64,000 bases of DNA from Bin87 sp034423575 (lineage in GTDB: Bacteria > Chloroflexota > Dehalococcoidia > Lucifugimonadales > UBA3495): positions 11,619 to 75,618 of the forward strand of contig DAOUIF010000041.1 in NCBI GenBank assembly GCA_034423575.1. Reading direction: 5' to 3'. Below, piece by piece: positions 8,768-18,841 of the stretch (the first letter of the stretch is position 1; each line of letters opens with the position of its first letter). Under the pieces are notes generated by a model. It had not been told where the DNA came from, ran no database searches, and worked only from the letters and a program-made list of their open reading frames with translations. Both the position numbers and the translations under genes were made by a program.

Positions 8768-9949
8768 TCAGGCGCCGCGCTCTGCGATCCAGCGGTGCTT
8801 CTGGGCCTGCCGTCGCCCTTCGTCCGTGGGTCGGTAGGCTGCCAGAAAGTCCTTCCGGAAAGACCTGAACCGTCCCTCCACGATCGCGTTGCGCATGTCC
8901 TCCATCAGACGCAGGATGAAGCGCAGGTTGTGGATCGACGCCAGCCGGGGTCCCAGCATTTCGCCGGCTTTGAAGAGGTGACGCAGGTACGCGGCGGTGT
9001 AGTTGCCGCAGGCGTAGCAGTCGCATGTTCCATCCAGCGGTTCGTCCTGCTCTGCGTACTTCCGATTGGCGATGTTGACCCGACCCGTGGGGGTGAACAG
9101 CGCACCGTTGCGCGCCACGCGAGTGGGCAGCACGCAGTCGAACATATCCACGCCCAGCGCTACCGAGTTCACCAGGTCCTCCGGCGAGCCGACACCCATC
9201 AGGTAGCGCGGCCGGTCTGACGGCAGGCTGTCGCACACCAGAGCGGTCACATCGTGCATCTCGGCCTTGGTCTCGCCAACTGCGAGGCCCCCGATGGCGT
9301 AACCGTCGAATGGCATGTCCGTGATGTATGCCGTCGACTCTCGCCGCAATTCGGGAACAGTACCTCCCTGGACTATGCCGAACAACGCCTGTGCGCCGGC
9401 GTGATCGCTCTTCGCGTGGGCATCGTGGCAGACCCGTGCCCACCGGTGGGTGCGCTCCATCGCTTCCCGCACCGAGGCAGGTTCGCCGGCCGAAAAGACG
9501 CACTGGTCGAAGCACATGATGATGTCCGCTCCGATCCCATGCTGGTTGACAATCGCCGACTCCGGCGTGAACAGGTGCTCGCTGCCGTCGATATGGGAAC
9601 GGAACACGATGCCGTGGTCGTTCACCTGGCGCAGCGTGCCCATGCTGAACGCCTGGTAGCCGCCGCTATCGGTCAGGATCGGCCCGCTCCATCCCATGAA
9701 ACGGTGGAGCCCGCCGGCGTCGCGCACCCGTTCGACACCGGGCCTCAGGTACAGGTGGTAGGCGTTGCTCAACACCGTTTCCGCGCCCAGCGTTTGAACC
9801 TCCTCGAAAGTCAGTCCCTTCACCGTGGCCTGGGTAGCCACGGGCATAAACATGGGCGTTTGCGCCACCCCGTGGGGCGTGCTAATCTGCCCGCGCCGGG
9901 CGGCGCCATCGGTCGAGAGCAACTGAAAAGCGAACCGTTGGGTCGTCAT
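8768..9949 (-). CDS. tgt: Queuine/preQ1 tRNA-ribosyltransferase
   Basis: 393 residues, the normal bacterial length. DSGGYQAFS carries the active-site Asp, FDCVLPTRVARNGALFTP carries the nucleophile region, and CDCYACGNYTAAYLRHLF gives the zinc ligands with the later His. The enzyme exchanges guanine 34 of tRNAs with GUN anticodons for preQ1 on the way to queuosine. No other queuosine gene is adjacent. The start ATG at 9949 is divergent from the small membrane gene at 10094. Confidence 0.95.
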   Translation of the reverse strand: MTTQRFAFQLLSTDGAARRGQISTPHGVAQTPMFMPVATQATVKGLTFEEVQTLGAETVLSNAYHLYLRPGVERVRDAGGLHRFMGWSGPILTDSGGYQAFSMGTLRQVNDHGIVFRSHIDGSEHLFTPESAIVNQHGIGADIIMCFDQCVFSAGEPASVREAMERTHRWARVCHDAHAKSDHAGAQALFGIVQGGTVPELRRESTAYITDMPFDGYAIGGLAVGETKAEMHDVTALVCDSLPSDRPRYLMGVGSPEDLVNSVALGVDMFDCVLPTRVARNGALFTPTGRVNIANRKYAEQDEPLDGTCDCYACGNYTAAYLRHLFKAGEMLGPRLASIHNLRFILRLMEDMRNAIVEGRFRSFRKDFLAAYRPTDEGRRQAQKHRWIAERGA

Positions 9950-10093
9950 GCGGGTTAATTTACGCGCTCATCCTCAGGCAGCGCAAACCGGTGATCTGGC
10001 GAAACCAGCTTTAGCTGCATCGCATGACCAACCCGTAATATCATTGTGTTCCATCCCTCCGTTGCTATCCACTGCCGGCCTTAGGGATTGCCC

Positions 10094-10288
10094 ATGTACC
10101 AGGCGCTTTCCGAATTCCTGCTGGAGTTGAGTCGCCACAGGATATTGTGGGCGGTCTGCGTGATCGCCGCTATGGCGATCACCGCGGTGTCGCTGTACGT
10201 TTTCTGGGATCTGGTGGCCCGCGGCGTCGCGCTGGCCCGTCCTCGCGGGCGCTCGCCGGCCGATCGCCGCTCCGACCGAGGACACTAG
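10094..10288 (+). CDS. Small single-span membrane protein
   Basis: 64 residues from the ATG at 10094 (a TTG two codons earlier is less likely). One clear hydrophobic helix at about residues 18-42 (ILWAVCVIAAMAITAVSLYVFW) is followed by a basic, Arg-rich tail that should face the cytoplasm. It ends two bases before the start of the TauE-type exporter, so the two are translationally linked and probably work together, for example as an accessory subunit. I do not recognise a named family. Confidence 0.6.
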   Translation: MYQALSEFLLELSRHRILWAVCVIAAMAITAVSLYVFWDLVARGVALARPRGRSPADRRSDRGH

Positions 10289-10289
10289 C

Positions 10290-11393
10290 GTGCATTTTCC
10301 CATCGCCGACGCCACGGTTTCGCCCCTGCTGCTGGCGCTGCTGGGGATGATCGTCGGCACCATGACCGGGTTTTTCGGCGTGGGCGGCGGTTTCCTCATC
10401 ACCGGAGGGCTCCTTGTGCTGGGCGTGCCCACCATCTACGCCGTCGGCACGGGCCTTCTGATGGTCATGGGCACGGCCATCACCAGCACCCTTCGCCACC
10501 GCCGCCTGGGCAACGTGGATATCCGGCTCGCGGTGCTCATAGTCTGCGGGACCATCCCCGGCGTGTTCGCCGGCGAGCGGGTCAACGCGACCCTGGAGCA
10601 CGCCGGAGTCGCGGGGCCGGTGGTCGGCGCGGTTTACTTCGTGCTGCTCCTGAGCCTGGGCTCTCTGATGGTGGGAAATTGGATCAGGCAACTGCGCTAC
10701 CGTCCAGGCCCGAGGGTGGGCGGCGGCCTGCCCGGTTGGTTCCGGAGCGTGCGGGTCGGCCCGGCCCGGCTCCGGCTGCCCATGCTGGCAAGCGCCCGGT
10801 TTTCCGGCGAGGTGAACCTGCGGCCCTCCTTTCCTGGAGCCGGCATTGACGAAATGTCCGCGTTCGTTCCGGTGTTCGCCGGTTTCACCATCGGGTTCAT
10901 CGCGGCGCTGCTGGGCGCCGGCGGCGGGTTCCTCCTGATGCCGTTCCTGGTCTACGGGCTGGGTATTCCGCCAGCCGTCGCCATCGGCACCGACCTGTTC
11001 CAGATCATAATCACCGGCAGCCTGGGGGCGTTCCTCTACTCGTTGGGCGGGCACGTCGACCCGGTGATCGCGGTGATTATGTTCGCGTCGGCGTCGGTGG
11101 GAACGCAGCTCGGCGCGCTGGCCACACGGTTTGTCAACGCCAGCCGGATCCTTGGCCTGTTCGGCGTCACCGTTCTCAACGCCGGCGTCGCCGTCGGTCT
11201 TGGTCAATTAGCCAGGCTGATTGGGTCGGGCGGGCTGGAGCAGGTCAGCCAGGTACTGCTGCTGGGCGTTTCCGGCGCCGTCGCGGTGACGATCCTCACA
11301 CTGCTGGCCGCAGCAGCCATTACTCAGGCACGGCGCGGCCGCCGCCTGTCCGCGCTGCGCGAAGCCAGGGCAACCCGGCCTCCGGCAGCCTGA
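10290..11393 (+). CDS. TauE/SafE family anion exporter
   Basis: 367 residues, GTG start at 10290. Two homologous halves each open with a glycine-rich helix turn, GFFGVGGGFLITGG near residue 30 and ALLGAGGGFLLMPFLV near residue 210, the TauE/SafE signature, and about eight membrane helices are visible. A soluble insert (about residues 135-190) separates the halves. Members export sulfite, sulfoacetate or other organosulfur anions; no sulfur gene is adjacent, so the substrate is open. Coupled to the 64-residue membrane protein upstream. Confidence 0.85.
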   Translation: MHFPIADATVSPLLLALLGMIVGTMTGFFGVGGGFLITGGLLVLGVPTIYAVGTGLLMVMGTAITSTLRHRRLGNVDIRLAVLIVCGTIPGVFAGERVNATLEHAGVAGPVVGAVYFVLLLSLGSLMVGNWIRQLRYRPGPRVGGGLPGWFRSVRVGPARLRLPMLASARFSGEVNLRPSFPGAGIDEMSAFVPVFAGFTIGFIAALLGAGGGFLLMPFLVYGLGIPPAVAIGTDLFQIIITGSLGAFLYSLGGHVDPVIAVIMFASASVGTQLGALATRFVNASRILGLFGVTVLNAGVAVGLGQLARLIGSGGLEQVSQVLLLGVSGAVAVTILTLLAAAAITQARRGRRLSALREARATRPPAA

Positions 11394-11428
11394 CCGTCCG
11401 AGGTCTATGGCCCACTACGACCCGTCCC

Positions 11429-12529
11429 TTATTCGGTGAGCCAGGCCAGTGTGTCCTCGACCACTTCGCTGGGAATGTCGCGGCGCACCGTGGCCCGACC
11501 GACGTCTTCCAGCAGCACCCAGCGGTTGGCGCCGCCGACGGTCTTCTTGTCCAGGGACATGGCGCCCCGGACCCCGTCCAAGTCAACCCCCCGGGCAGAG
11601 ATGGGCAGGTTGAACCGCTCCAGCAGAACGCGCTGACGGTCCAGGATGTCGTCGCCGATCATCCCCATCTCCCGGGCGATGCGGCCGGCGCCCATCATGC
11701 CCACCGACACGCCCTCGCCGTGCATGAACCGGCCGTACTCGGTGGACGCTTCCAGCGCGTGACCGATGGTGTGCCCGTAGTTCAGCAGGATGCGGATGCC
11801 CAGGGTCTCCCGTTCGTCCTGGCTGACCACGTCGGCCTTGATGGCCATGCTGCGCCGGATGACCTCGGTGGAAATCTCCGGCTCCACTTCCATCAGCGCT
11901 TCGGCGTGTTCCTCGAACACGTCAACCAGCGACGGGTCCAGGATCAGGCCGTGCTTGATCGCCTCGGCCCACCCCTCGGCGAGTTCTCGTTTGCCCAGCG
12001 TGGCCAGAGCCTGCACGTCGGCCAGGACTGCCCGGGGCTGGTAGAACGCGCCGACCATGTTCTTGGCCTGGGGCAGGTTCACCGCCACCTTGCCGCCGAT
12101 GGATGCGTCCACCATGGCCGCCATGCTGGTCGGCACCTGCACGAAAGGCACTCCCCGCAGGAATGTGCTGGCGATGAATCCGCCCAGGTCGCCGGCCACT
12201 CCGCCGCCAATGGCGATGATGGGCTGGCCGCGCTCGGCCCTCAGGCTCACCAGCCATTCGTAGATTTCCTGCGCCTGCTGGAATGACTTGCTGGTCTCGC
12301 CGGCGGGAATGACGAAGCAATGGGCGGCGATGCCGGCCCGCTGCAGGGCCCATTGGGCGTTGCGTCCATAGGGTCGCATCACGTTCTCGTCCGTGACGAT
12401 GTACGCGGTGCTGCCCAACCCGAGTTCCTGGATATGCTCGCCCAGACGCTCGATGATGCCCCAGCCGGCGATGACGGGGTAGCTGCCTCCGGAGTGATGA
12501 ACGGTTGCGGCGAGGTCTGGGCTGGTCAT
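11429..12529 (-). CDS. aroB: 3-dehydroquinate synthase
   Basis: 366 residues. The NAD-binding GGGVAGDLGGFIASTFLRGV, the metal ligands in NYGHTIGHALE and MHGEGVSVGM, and the substrate lysine in DKKTVGG are all present. It converts DAHP to 3-dehydroquinate, step two of the shikimate pathway. It lies 18 bp downstream of aroK on the same strand, so the pair is an operon. Length and motifs are normal. Confidence 0.95.
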   Translation of the reverse strand: MTSPDLAATVHHSGGSYPVIAGWGIIERLGEHIQELGLGSTAYIVTDENVMRPYGRNAQWALQRAGIAAHCFVIPAGETSKSFQQAQEIYEWLVSLRAERGQPIIAIGGGVAGDLGGFIASTFLRGVPFVQVPTSMAAMVDASIGGKVAVNLPQAKNMVGAFYQPRAVLADVQALATLGKRELAEGWAEAIKHGLILDPSLVDVFEEHAEALMEVEPEISTEVIRRSMAIKADVVSQDERETLGIRILLNYGHTIGHALEASTEYGRFMHGEGVSVGMMGAGRIAREMGMIGDDILDRQRVLLERFNLPISARGVDLDGVRGAMSLDKKTVGGANRWVLLEDVGRATVRRDIPSEVVEDTLAWLTE

Positions 12530-12547
12530 TTCGTTCCTCCAGGATGG

Positions 12548-13114
12548 TCAGGGTCGAGCGGTGGCAGTGACGGTCGTTTCAAAGATGCGCAGCACCTCGT
12601 CCGCTACCTGCTCCGGTGTGCGGTCGTCGGTGGCGACGGCGTGGTGGGCCTGAGCGTAGGCCGGCGCGCGTTCGTCGAGCAGTTCGCGGATTCGTACCAG
12701 TGGGTCCCCGTCGCCCAGCATTGGTCGGACGGCGGCGTTGGGGCTGCCCCTGGTGATGCGATGGTGGATGGTTTCCGCCGTGGCGGTCAGGCAGAATACG
12801 ATCCCGTTCTCCAACAGGACCTGGCGGGTCAGTTCCTGGGCAAAGGCGCCGCCCCCGGCCGCGATGACCTTGTTGCCGCCTTCGCACAGGGTCAGGGCCG
12901 CGTGTCGCTCCATGTGGCGGAAGATGATCTCGCCGTCTTCGGTAAAGATCTGGTGGATTGGTTTACGAGCCCGGCGGACGATCTCTTCGTCCAGGTCGGT
13001 CATCCGGCGTCCGGTGAGCCGGGATATGATGCGCCCGACGTGGCTTTTGCCCGTCGCCATGAATCCGACCAGGATGATGTTTGCTGGCGTCTGCGAATTT
13101 GACGAGATTGCCAC
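12548..13114 (-). CDS. aroK: Shikimate kinase
   Basis: 188 residues from a GTG at 13114. P-loop LVGFMATGKSHVG near residue 14-26, the shikimate-binding DLDEEI, the GGG of AAGGGAFA and the lid R of RPMLGDGDPL are all seen. The frame stays open further upstream, but the first in-frame Met there is far off, and the Met inside the P-loop would destroy the first strand; the GTG is the only sensible start. That GTG and the first codons lie inside a fragment of a palindromic repeat (13106-13133). It phosphorylates shikimate and is paired with aroB. Confidence 0.85.
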   Translation of the reverse strand: MAISSNSQTPANIILVGFMATGKSHVGRIISRLTGRRMTDLDEEIVRRARKPIHQIFTEDGEIIFRHMERHAALTLCEGGNKVIAAGGGAFAQELTRQVLLENGIVFCLTATAETIHHRITRGSPNAAVRPMLGDGDPLVRIRELLDERAPAYAQAHHAVATDDRTPEQVADEVLRIFETTVTATARP

Positions 13115-13133
13115 GCTGCGCTCGCAATGACAG
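13106..13133. repeat. Fragment of CTGTCATTGCGAG palindromic repeat
   Basis: It matches the right half of the complete element at 48673-48761 (GATTGCC, a CGCTGCGCTC core, CGCAATGACAG). It overlaps the start codon and first codons of aroK. Confidence 0.8.
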
Positions 13134-13160
13134 GGGGTGTTGGGATCGCGCCCAACTGCA

Positions 13161-13562
13161 TCAGGCCGGTCGCGGCGGGGCCGGCGCGTAACCCGACGCG
13201 GTGCAGAATTCCACGCTGTTGCCGTCGGGGTCTTCGATGAAGAAGTACGCCTGACCGTCGTAGCGGACGCCGCCGCGCAGGGCCTCATAGCCGTTGCTTT
13301 CCAGGGTCGCGCGCGTCGCCTCAAGGTCATCGACCTGGAAAGCATGGTGCACATTGCCCGGCTTGGCCGGCGCCTCGTCGGTCTCGATCAGGTGGACCAT
13401 CACGCCGTTTTCCAGCTGCAGCCAGGTTATGGCCGGGTTGTCCACCTGGCTCTGGATCTGCTTGATCCCCAGCAGGTCATTGTAGAAGGCCATGGCCCGT
13501 GCCGTATCCTTCACCATGGTGGTTACGTGGTTGATCTGGCTGATCTCGATCTTTCCGGCCAT
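13161..13562 (-). CDS. Glyoxalase/VOC family protein
   Basis: 133 residues forming one complete pair of beta-alpha-beta-beta-beta units: ISQINHVTTMVKDTARAMAF (first metal His), VMVHLIETD, NVHHAFQVDDLEATRATLES (second His) and AYFFIEDPDGNSVEFCTA (Glu ligand). This ligand set is that of the metal-dependent vicinal oxygen chelate fold. Reactions in the family include lactoylglutathione lyase, ring-opening dioxygenase and drug resistance, so no substrate is given. It is upstream of aroK on the same strand with a 46-bp gap that holds repeat sequence. Confidence 0.85.
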   Translation of the reverse strand: MAGKIEISQINHVTTMVKDTARAMAFYNDLLGIKQIQSQVDNPAITWLQLENGVMVHLIETDEAPAKPGNVHHAFQVDDLEATRATLESNGYEALRGGVRYDGQAYFFIEDPDGNSVEFCTASGYAPAPPRPA

Positions 13563-13631
13563 GCTTGTCCCTCCGTGTTGGTTGCTGCGGGTATTATGCC
13601 ATACCCTTTCGCTGATCGTTGGCAGGGTGCG

Positions 13632-14300
13632 CTACGAGCCCTCGGGCCACGCTTCATCGCCTCGCAGTGGAACGTAGCTGCACGGTTCCAGTTCCTCGTA
13701 AACTTGCTCGTCCGGATGGACCCATACCCTCGTCAGCCTCTGACGCGAGCGTTCCCCCACGGGCATGATGAGCCGGCCGCCCGGTTTCAGCTGCGTCAGC
13801 AGGGACTCCGGCACCGAAGGGGCCGACGCCGATACCAGTATCGCGTCGAACGGGGCGCAGTCCGGCGCTCCCATGACTTTGCCGGCTTCCAGCACCCTAA
13901 CGCTGGTGAAACCGGCGTCGGCCAGGTTGCGCCGCGCCATGGCGACCAGTTCCGGTATCCGCTCCACCGCCACCACGCTACCGGACGGCAGCATCGCGGA
14001 GAGCACCGCCGCCTGGTATCCGCTGCCGGCGCCCACTTCCAGGACATATTCGTCGCCTTGCAGCCGCAACCCCTGCGCGGCCGTGGCAACCATCAGGGGT
14101 TGCGATATGGTCTGTCCGTAGCCAATCGACAGGGGAATGTTCTGGTACGCCTGATGCCGCAAATGGTCGGGTACGAACTTTTCCCGGGGCACGTCGCGCA
14201 TGGCGGCCACTGCCGGCACTTCGCCCAGGGTCCTGGTCAGGTGATCGAACAGCCGCGTCCGGTCCACATCGGACAGGAACCCGACCCAGGAAAGGCTCAC
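13632..14300 (-). CDS. pcm: Protein-L-isoaspartate O-methyltransferase
   Basis: 222 residues. AMRDVPREKFVPDHLRHQAY, the substrate loop IGYGQTISQPLMVA and the SAM-binding motif YVLEVGAGSGYQAAVL are diagnostic of PCMT. It methylates isoaspartyl residues in aged proteins. The start overlaps the stop of the enoyl-CoA hydratase gene by four bases (ATGA), so it is co-translated with it. Length and motifs are normal. Confidence 0.93.
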   Translation of the reverse strand: MSLSWVGFLSDVDRTRLFDHLTRTLGEVPAVAAMRDVPREKFVPDHLRHQAYQNIPLSIGYGQTISQPLMVATAAQGLRLQGDEYVLEVGAGSGYQAAVLSAMLPSGSVVAVERIPELVAMARRNLADAGFTSVRVLEAGKVMGAPDCAPFDAILVSASAPSVPESLLTQLKPGGRLIMPVGERSRQRLTRVWVHPDEQVYEELEPCSYVPLRGDEAWPEGS

Positions 14301-15106
14301 GATCCTTGAAACCAGGCTTGCCGCTTTTGCGAGAATGCCTTTATCCCTTCCTGGAAGTCCCGCGTCAGCCCGATGCTCGCGATGGCGTCCGTTTCGGCAT
14401 CCAACTGCGTCGCGAGGTCAGAGTCCCAACTGCCGTCGAACAGGGCTTTGACCCGGCCATAGGCTCGGGTAGGGCCCTGAGCTAGCCGGTCCGCGGTTTC
14501 CATGGCGTGACGTTCGAAATGGGCGCTCTCGAACACCTGGCTAACCAGCCCCAACTCCAGCGCGTACTGGGCTCCGATGGGCTGGCGTGCCAGGTAGATC
14601 TCCATGGCCCGTCCCTGGCCGACGATACGCGGGAGCATGTATGTGGATCCGCCGTCCGCGGTGCAACCGATGTTCGCGTAGGCCAGCAGGAAACGCGCGT
14701 CCGACGAGGCTACACGAATGTCGCACGCCAGGGCCAGGCTGAATCCCGCGCCGGCCGCCACGCCGTTGATCGCCGCCACCACCGGTTTGTCCAGCCGCCG
14801 TATGCCCATCACCACGTCGCGGTGGAGCGCGTCCGCCAGTTCCCGGAGATGATCCGACAGTCCTTCCGCGCCGCCGTCATCCAGTTGCTGGGAAAAGTCA
14901 CGAACGTCCGCCCCGGAGCAGAATGCGCCGTCCGTGCCCGTGAGCAGGACGGCCCGGGTGTCGCCGCCTCGGCACGACTTGATGGCCTCGCCCAGTTCGT
15001 CCACCATCGCTGGCGACAGCGCGTTGCGCGCCTCCGGCCGGTTCAGCCGTATGACCGCCAGAGGACCCTTCCTTTCCAGTTGGACACGATTGTCGGTGGT
15101 GGTCAT
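14297..15106 (-). CDS. Enoyl-CoA hydratase/isomerase family protein
   Basis: 269 residues of the crotonase fold. RLNRPEARNALSPAMVDEL, the oxyanion loop GTDGAFCSGADVRDF and AINGVAAGAGFSLALACDI are all present. The residue at the first catalytic Glu site of true hydratases is not obvious in SLALACDIRVAS, and the second site reads YMLPRIVGQGRAMEIYL, so an isomerase or PaaG-like role is possible. Co-translated with pcm. CoA-thioester substrate expected; exact reaction open. Confidence 0.85.
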   Translation of the reverse strand: MTTTDNRVQLERKGPLAVIRLNRPEARNALSPAMVDELGEAIKSCRGGDTRAVLLTGTDGAFCSGADVRDFSQQLDDGGAEGLSDHLRELADALHRDVVMGIRRLDKPVVAAINGVAAGAGFSLALACDIRVASSDARFLLAYANIGCTADGGSTYMLPRIVGQGRAMEIYLARQPIGAQYALELGLVSQVFESAHFERHAMETADRLAQGPTRAYGRVKALFDGSWDSDLATQLDAETDAIASIGLTRDFQEGIKAFSQKRQAWFQGS

Positions 15107-15155
15107 AGTGCTACTCCCCGAGTGAGGGATATTTTGAACGGGACGTGGTTCGCCG

Positions 15156-16883
<1,728 letters not shown>

Positions 16884-16948
16884 GTGTCAACCGGATGTGG
16901 CAATCGATTATAGATTGGCCCTACCGGAGCGGCAACCGAGCGGCTTTG

Positions 16949-17115
16949 CTCGTGCGTATCCGCTTTCGCAAATCGTCAGAATCAGGATTTGCGGGATTCT
17001 ATGATTTGACAGGATTGGGACATCTCCGGCGCAAAACGGTTTCAATCCCGGTAATCCACAAATCTTGAAAATCCTGATTCTGACGGTCCCTCGCCGCAAA
17101 CTGGGTACGCACGAG
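16949..17115. repeat. Dispersed palindromic repeat, copy 2 (most complete)
   Basis: Outer inverted ends CTCGTGCGTATCC (16949-16961) and GGGTACGCACGAG (17103-17115) enclose a core of 110 bp (16975-17084) bounded by GTCAGAATCAGGAT and its inverse. This gives the full extent of the element, 167 bp. It lies between ilvD and an alcohol dehydrogenase gene and ends 9 bp from the latter's stop. Confidence 0.9.
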
Positions 17116-17123
17116 AGCCGTTC

Positions 17124-18143
17124 TCACAGCTCCACCACCATCTGCAGCTCGCTGGTGGGGTGGCACAACGCTTCGAAGGCGCCCTGGATGCCTTCCAGTG
17201 GGACAAAGTTAGTCCCCGTCAGCATGTGCTCCACGGACACCCGTCCGGTGCGCATCAGGTCCAGCGCGATGCGCCAGTCCTCGGGCAGCGTGCCGAAAGA
17301 GGACTGCATCCGCACCTCCCGCGCCATCCAGTTGGGTGGCACAACCGGTGTGGGCTCCCAGGCGATGGCGATCATCACCACCTGCCCTCCCCGGGCGCAT
17401 AGATCCAGCCCCTGCTCCAGCGTCGACGGCGCCGCGGCGCACTCGAACACCACCTGCGGACCTGTACCTCCGGTCAACTCCACCACCAGCTGGGCAAAAT
17501 CGCTGTCCATAGGGTTGAGCACCGCGTCCGCGCCCAGCAGACGGGCGGCTTCCGCGCGGCCCGGGGCCGGCTCGGATACGATCACCGTGGTCGCGCCCGC
17601 GGCTCGCGCCGTCTGCATGCACAGCAGGCCGATGGGTCCGGCGCCCAGCACCAGCACCGCGTCGCCCAGTTTGATGTCGGACAGTCGCACCGCGTGCACG
17701 GTGACCGCGCAGGGTTCGCAGAGCGCTGCCTGCTCGTCGGTCACGTCGTCGGGGACCGCCGTGGGTTCCCACTCGTCCAGCAGGACAAACTCGGCGTAAC
17801 CGCGTGGTCGCGTGTTCTGCTGGAAGCCCATAGTCCGGTAGTTGAAGCGGGGGTTGGTGCGCGTCGCCGAACCGCCGCCCGGCGGGGGATGCCCGCCGCC
17901 GCCGACCACCCGGTCGCCTACCTGCCAGCGGCTAACCCCAGGCCCCACGTCAACGATGGTGCCGGTGTACTCGTGGCCCATCACCGCGCCCGGCTGGGCC
18001 AGGTCGTACATGAACGCATGGACGTCGGTGCCGCAGATGGCGGAGTATTTCACCCGCATCACCACTTGGTTCGGCCCTGGTGTGGGATCGGGCAGCTCCT
18101 CAACCTGCAATACCTGCTCACCCTTGTAAACGGCAGCGCGCAT
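17124..18143 (-). CDS. Zinc-type alcohol dehydrogenase family protein
   Basis: 339 residues from the ATG at 18143, which has GGAGG nine bases upstream; codons before it are unlikely to be translated. Catalytic zinc ligands CGTDVHAF and GHEYTGTIVDVGPGV, and the nucleotide loop VLGAGPIGLLC, are normal for a medium-chain dehydrogenase of the threonine/butanediol dehydrogenase kind. The four-cysteine structural-zinc lobe expected near residue 90-110 is missing; instead there is a Gly/Pro/His-rich stretch (GGGGHPPPGGGS). NAD(P)-dependent oxidation of a secondary alcohol is likely; substrate unknown. Confidence 0.88.
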   Translation of the reverse strand: MRAAVYKGEQVLQVEELPDPTPGPNQVVMRVKYSAICGTDVHAFMYDLAQPGAVMGHEYTGTIVDVGPGVSRWQVGDRVVGGGGHPPPGGGSATRTNPRFNYRTMGFQQNTRPRGYAEFVLLDEWEPTAVPDDVTDEQAALCEPCAVTVHAVRLSDIKLGDAVLVLGAGPIGLLCMQTARAAGATTVIVSEPAPGRAEAARLLGADAVLNPMDSDFAQLVVELTGGTGPQVVFECAAAPSTLEQGLDLCARGGQVVMIAIAWEPTPVVPPNWMAREVRMQSSFGTLPEDWRIALDLMRTGRVSVEHMLTGTNFVPLEGIQGAFEALCHPTSELQMVVEL

Positions 18144-18207
18144 GGCAAAATCCCTCCGGCGTGAAAGTGTCGCCAGCATAGCACAGGGCGCTCGCCGTCA
18201 ATCGCCC

Positions 18208-18236
18208 TTGCGCCAACCTGCAAAGTGCGCTAGCAT
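18208..18236 (+). promoter_or_regulatory. Promoter candidate for sodN
   Basis: TTGCGC (18208-18213), a 17-bp spacer and TAGCAT (18231-18236). Several short inverted repeats built on GTCC/GGAC follow at about 18255-18275 and could be an operator, for example for a nickel sensor; that is inference. Confidence 0.45.
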
Positions 18237-18309
18237 TTTTGCCGAAATTATCCCGTCCATGACGGACATTCGTCCCGCTTTGTCATCACCCGAAAGGAGA
18301 CTGCTCACG

Positions 18310-18780
18310 ATGTTCAATCCCATCGCCGCCCTGAAGCCGCGCACGGCCCACGCCCACTGCGACATCCCCTGCGGGATCTACGACCCGTTGGTCGCCAAGA
18401 TTGCCGCCCAGACCGTGCAGAAGATGGTTCTCCGCATGCAGAACCTGGAAGCCCCGCAGCCGGGCGCTCCGGCCGCCGACCGCCAGACCTTCGCCAATAC
18501 CTTCTCCCGCTACGTTACCGTCAAGGAAGAGCACGCCGAGAAGTGCAAGGAAGAGCTGCGGATCCTCTGGGCCGACTACGCCTGGCCCGGCACCGATGCC
18601 AACGAGATCGCCGGCAAGTTCAACGCGGCCCTCAAACTGGCCGGCCAGTGCAAGCAGACCGTCAGCATGGAGAACGCGGAGGCCCTGGTCGCCGCCTGCG
18701 ACGACATCGCCACCGCCTTCTGGTCCACCAAGAACGTCGAGTACAGCGACCCCAACGCCGCCGCCCGCTACGGCACCTAG
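18310..18780 (+). CDS. sodN: Nickel superoxide dismutase
   Basis: 156 residues from the ATG at 18310 with GGAG ten bases upstream. After a 15-residue leader ending in RTAHA comes HCDIPCGIYDP, the nickel hook: in NiSOD the leader is cut so that His1 (here His16), with Cys2 and Cys6 (here Cys17 and Cys21), binds nickel. The rest is the four-helix body (AAQTVQKMVLRMQNLE, FANTFSRYVTVKEEHAEKCKEE). It removes superoxide in the cytoplasm. The maturation protease SodX, usually encoded next door, is absent here. It is a stand-alone unit with its own promoter and terminator. Confidence 0.93.
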   Translation: MFNPIAALKPRTAHAHCDIPCGIYDPLVAKIAAQTVQKMVLRMQNLEAPQPGAPAADRQTFANTFSRYVTVKEEHAEKCKEELRILWADYAWPGTDANEIAGKFNAALKLAGQCKQTVSMENAEALVAACDDIATAFWSTKNVEYSDPNAAARYGT

Positions 18781-18809
18781 GCCGCGAAGGACATAGCGAA
18801 CCACTGGTA

Positions 18810-18841
18810 GGGGCGAATAGTCATTCGCCCCTGCTTATTTT
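18810..18841 (+). terminator. Terminator of sodN
   Basis: GGGGCGAAT, loop AGTC, ATTCGCCCC: a perfect 9-bp stem followed by TGCTTATTTT. It works for the plus strand. The stop codon of recQ, coming the other way, lies within the loop and stem (18821-18823), so the hairpin also encodes the last residues of RecQ. Confidence 0.8.

Noticed and set aside
13115..13354. Longer shikimate kinase reaching into the VOC gene
   Set aside because: The extra codons come from a repeat fragment and the antisense of the VOC gene, and do not resemble any kinase.
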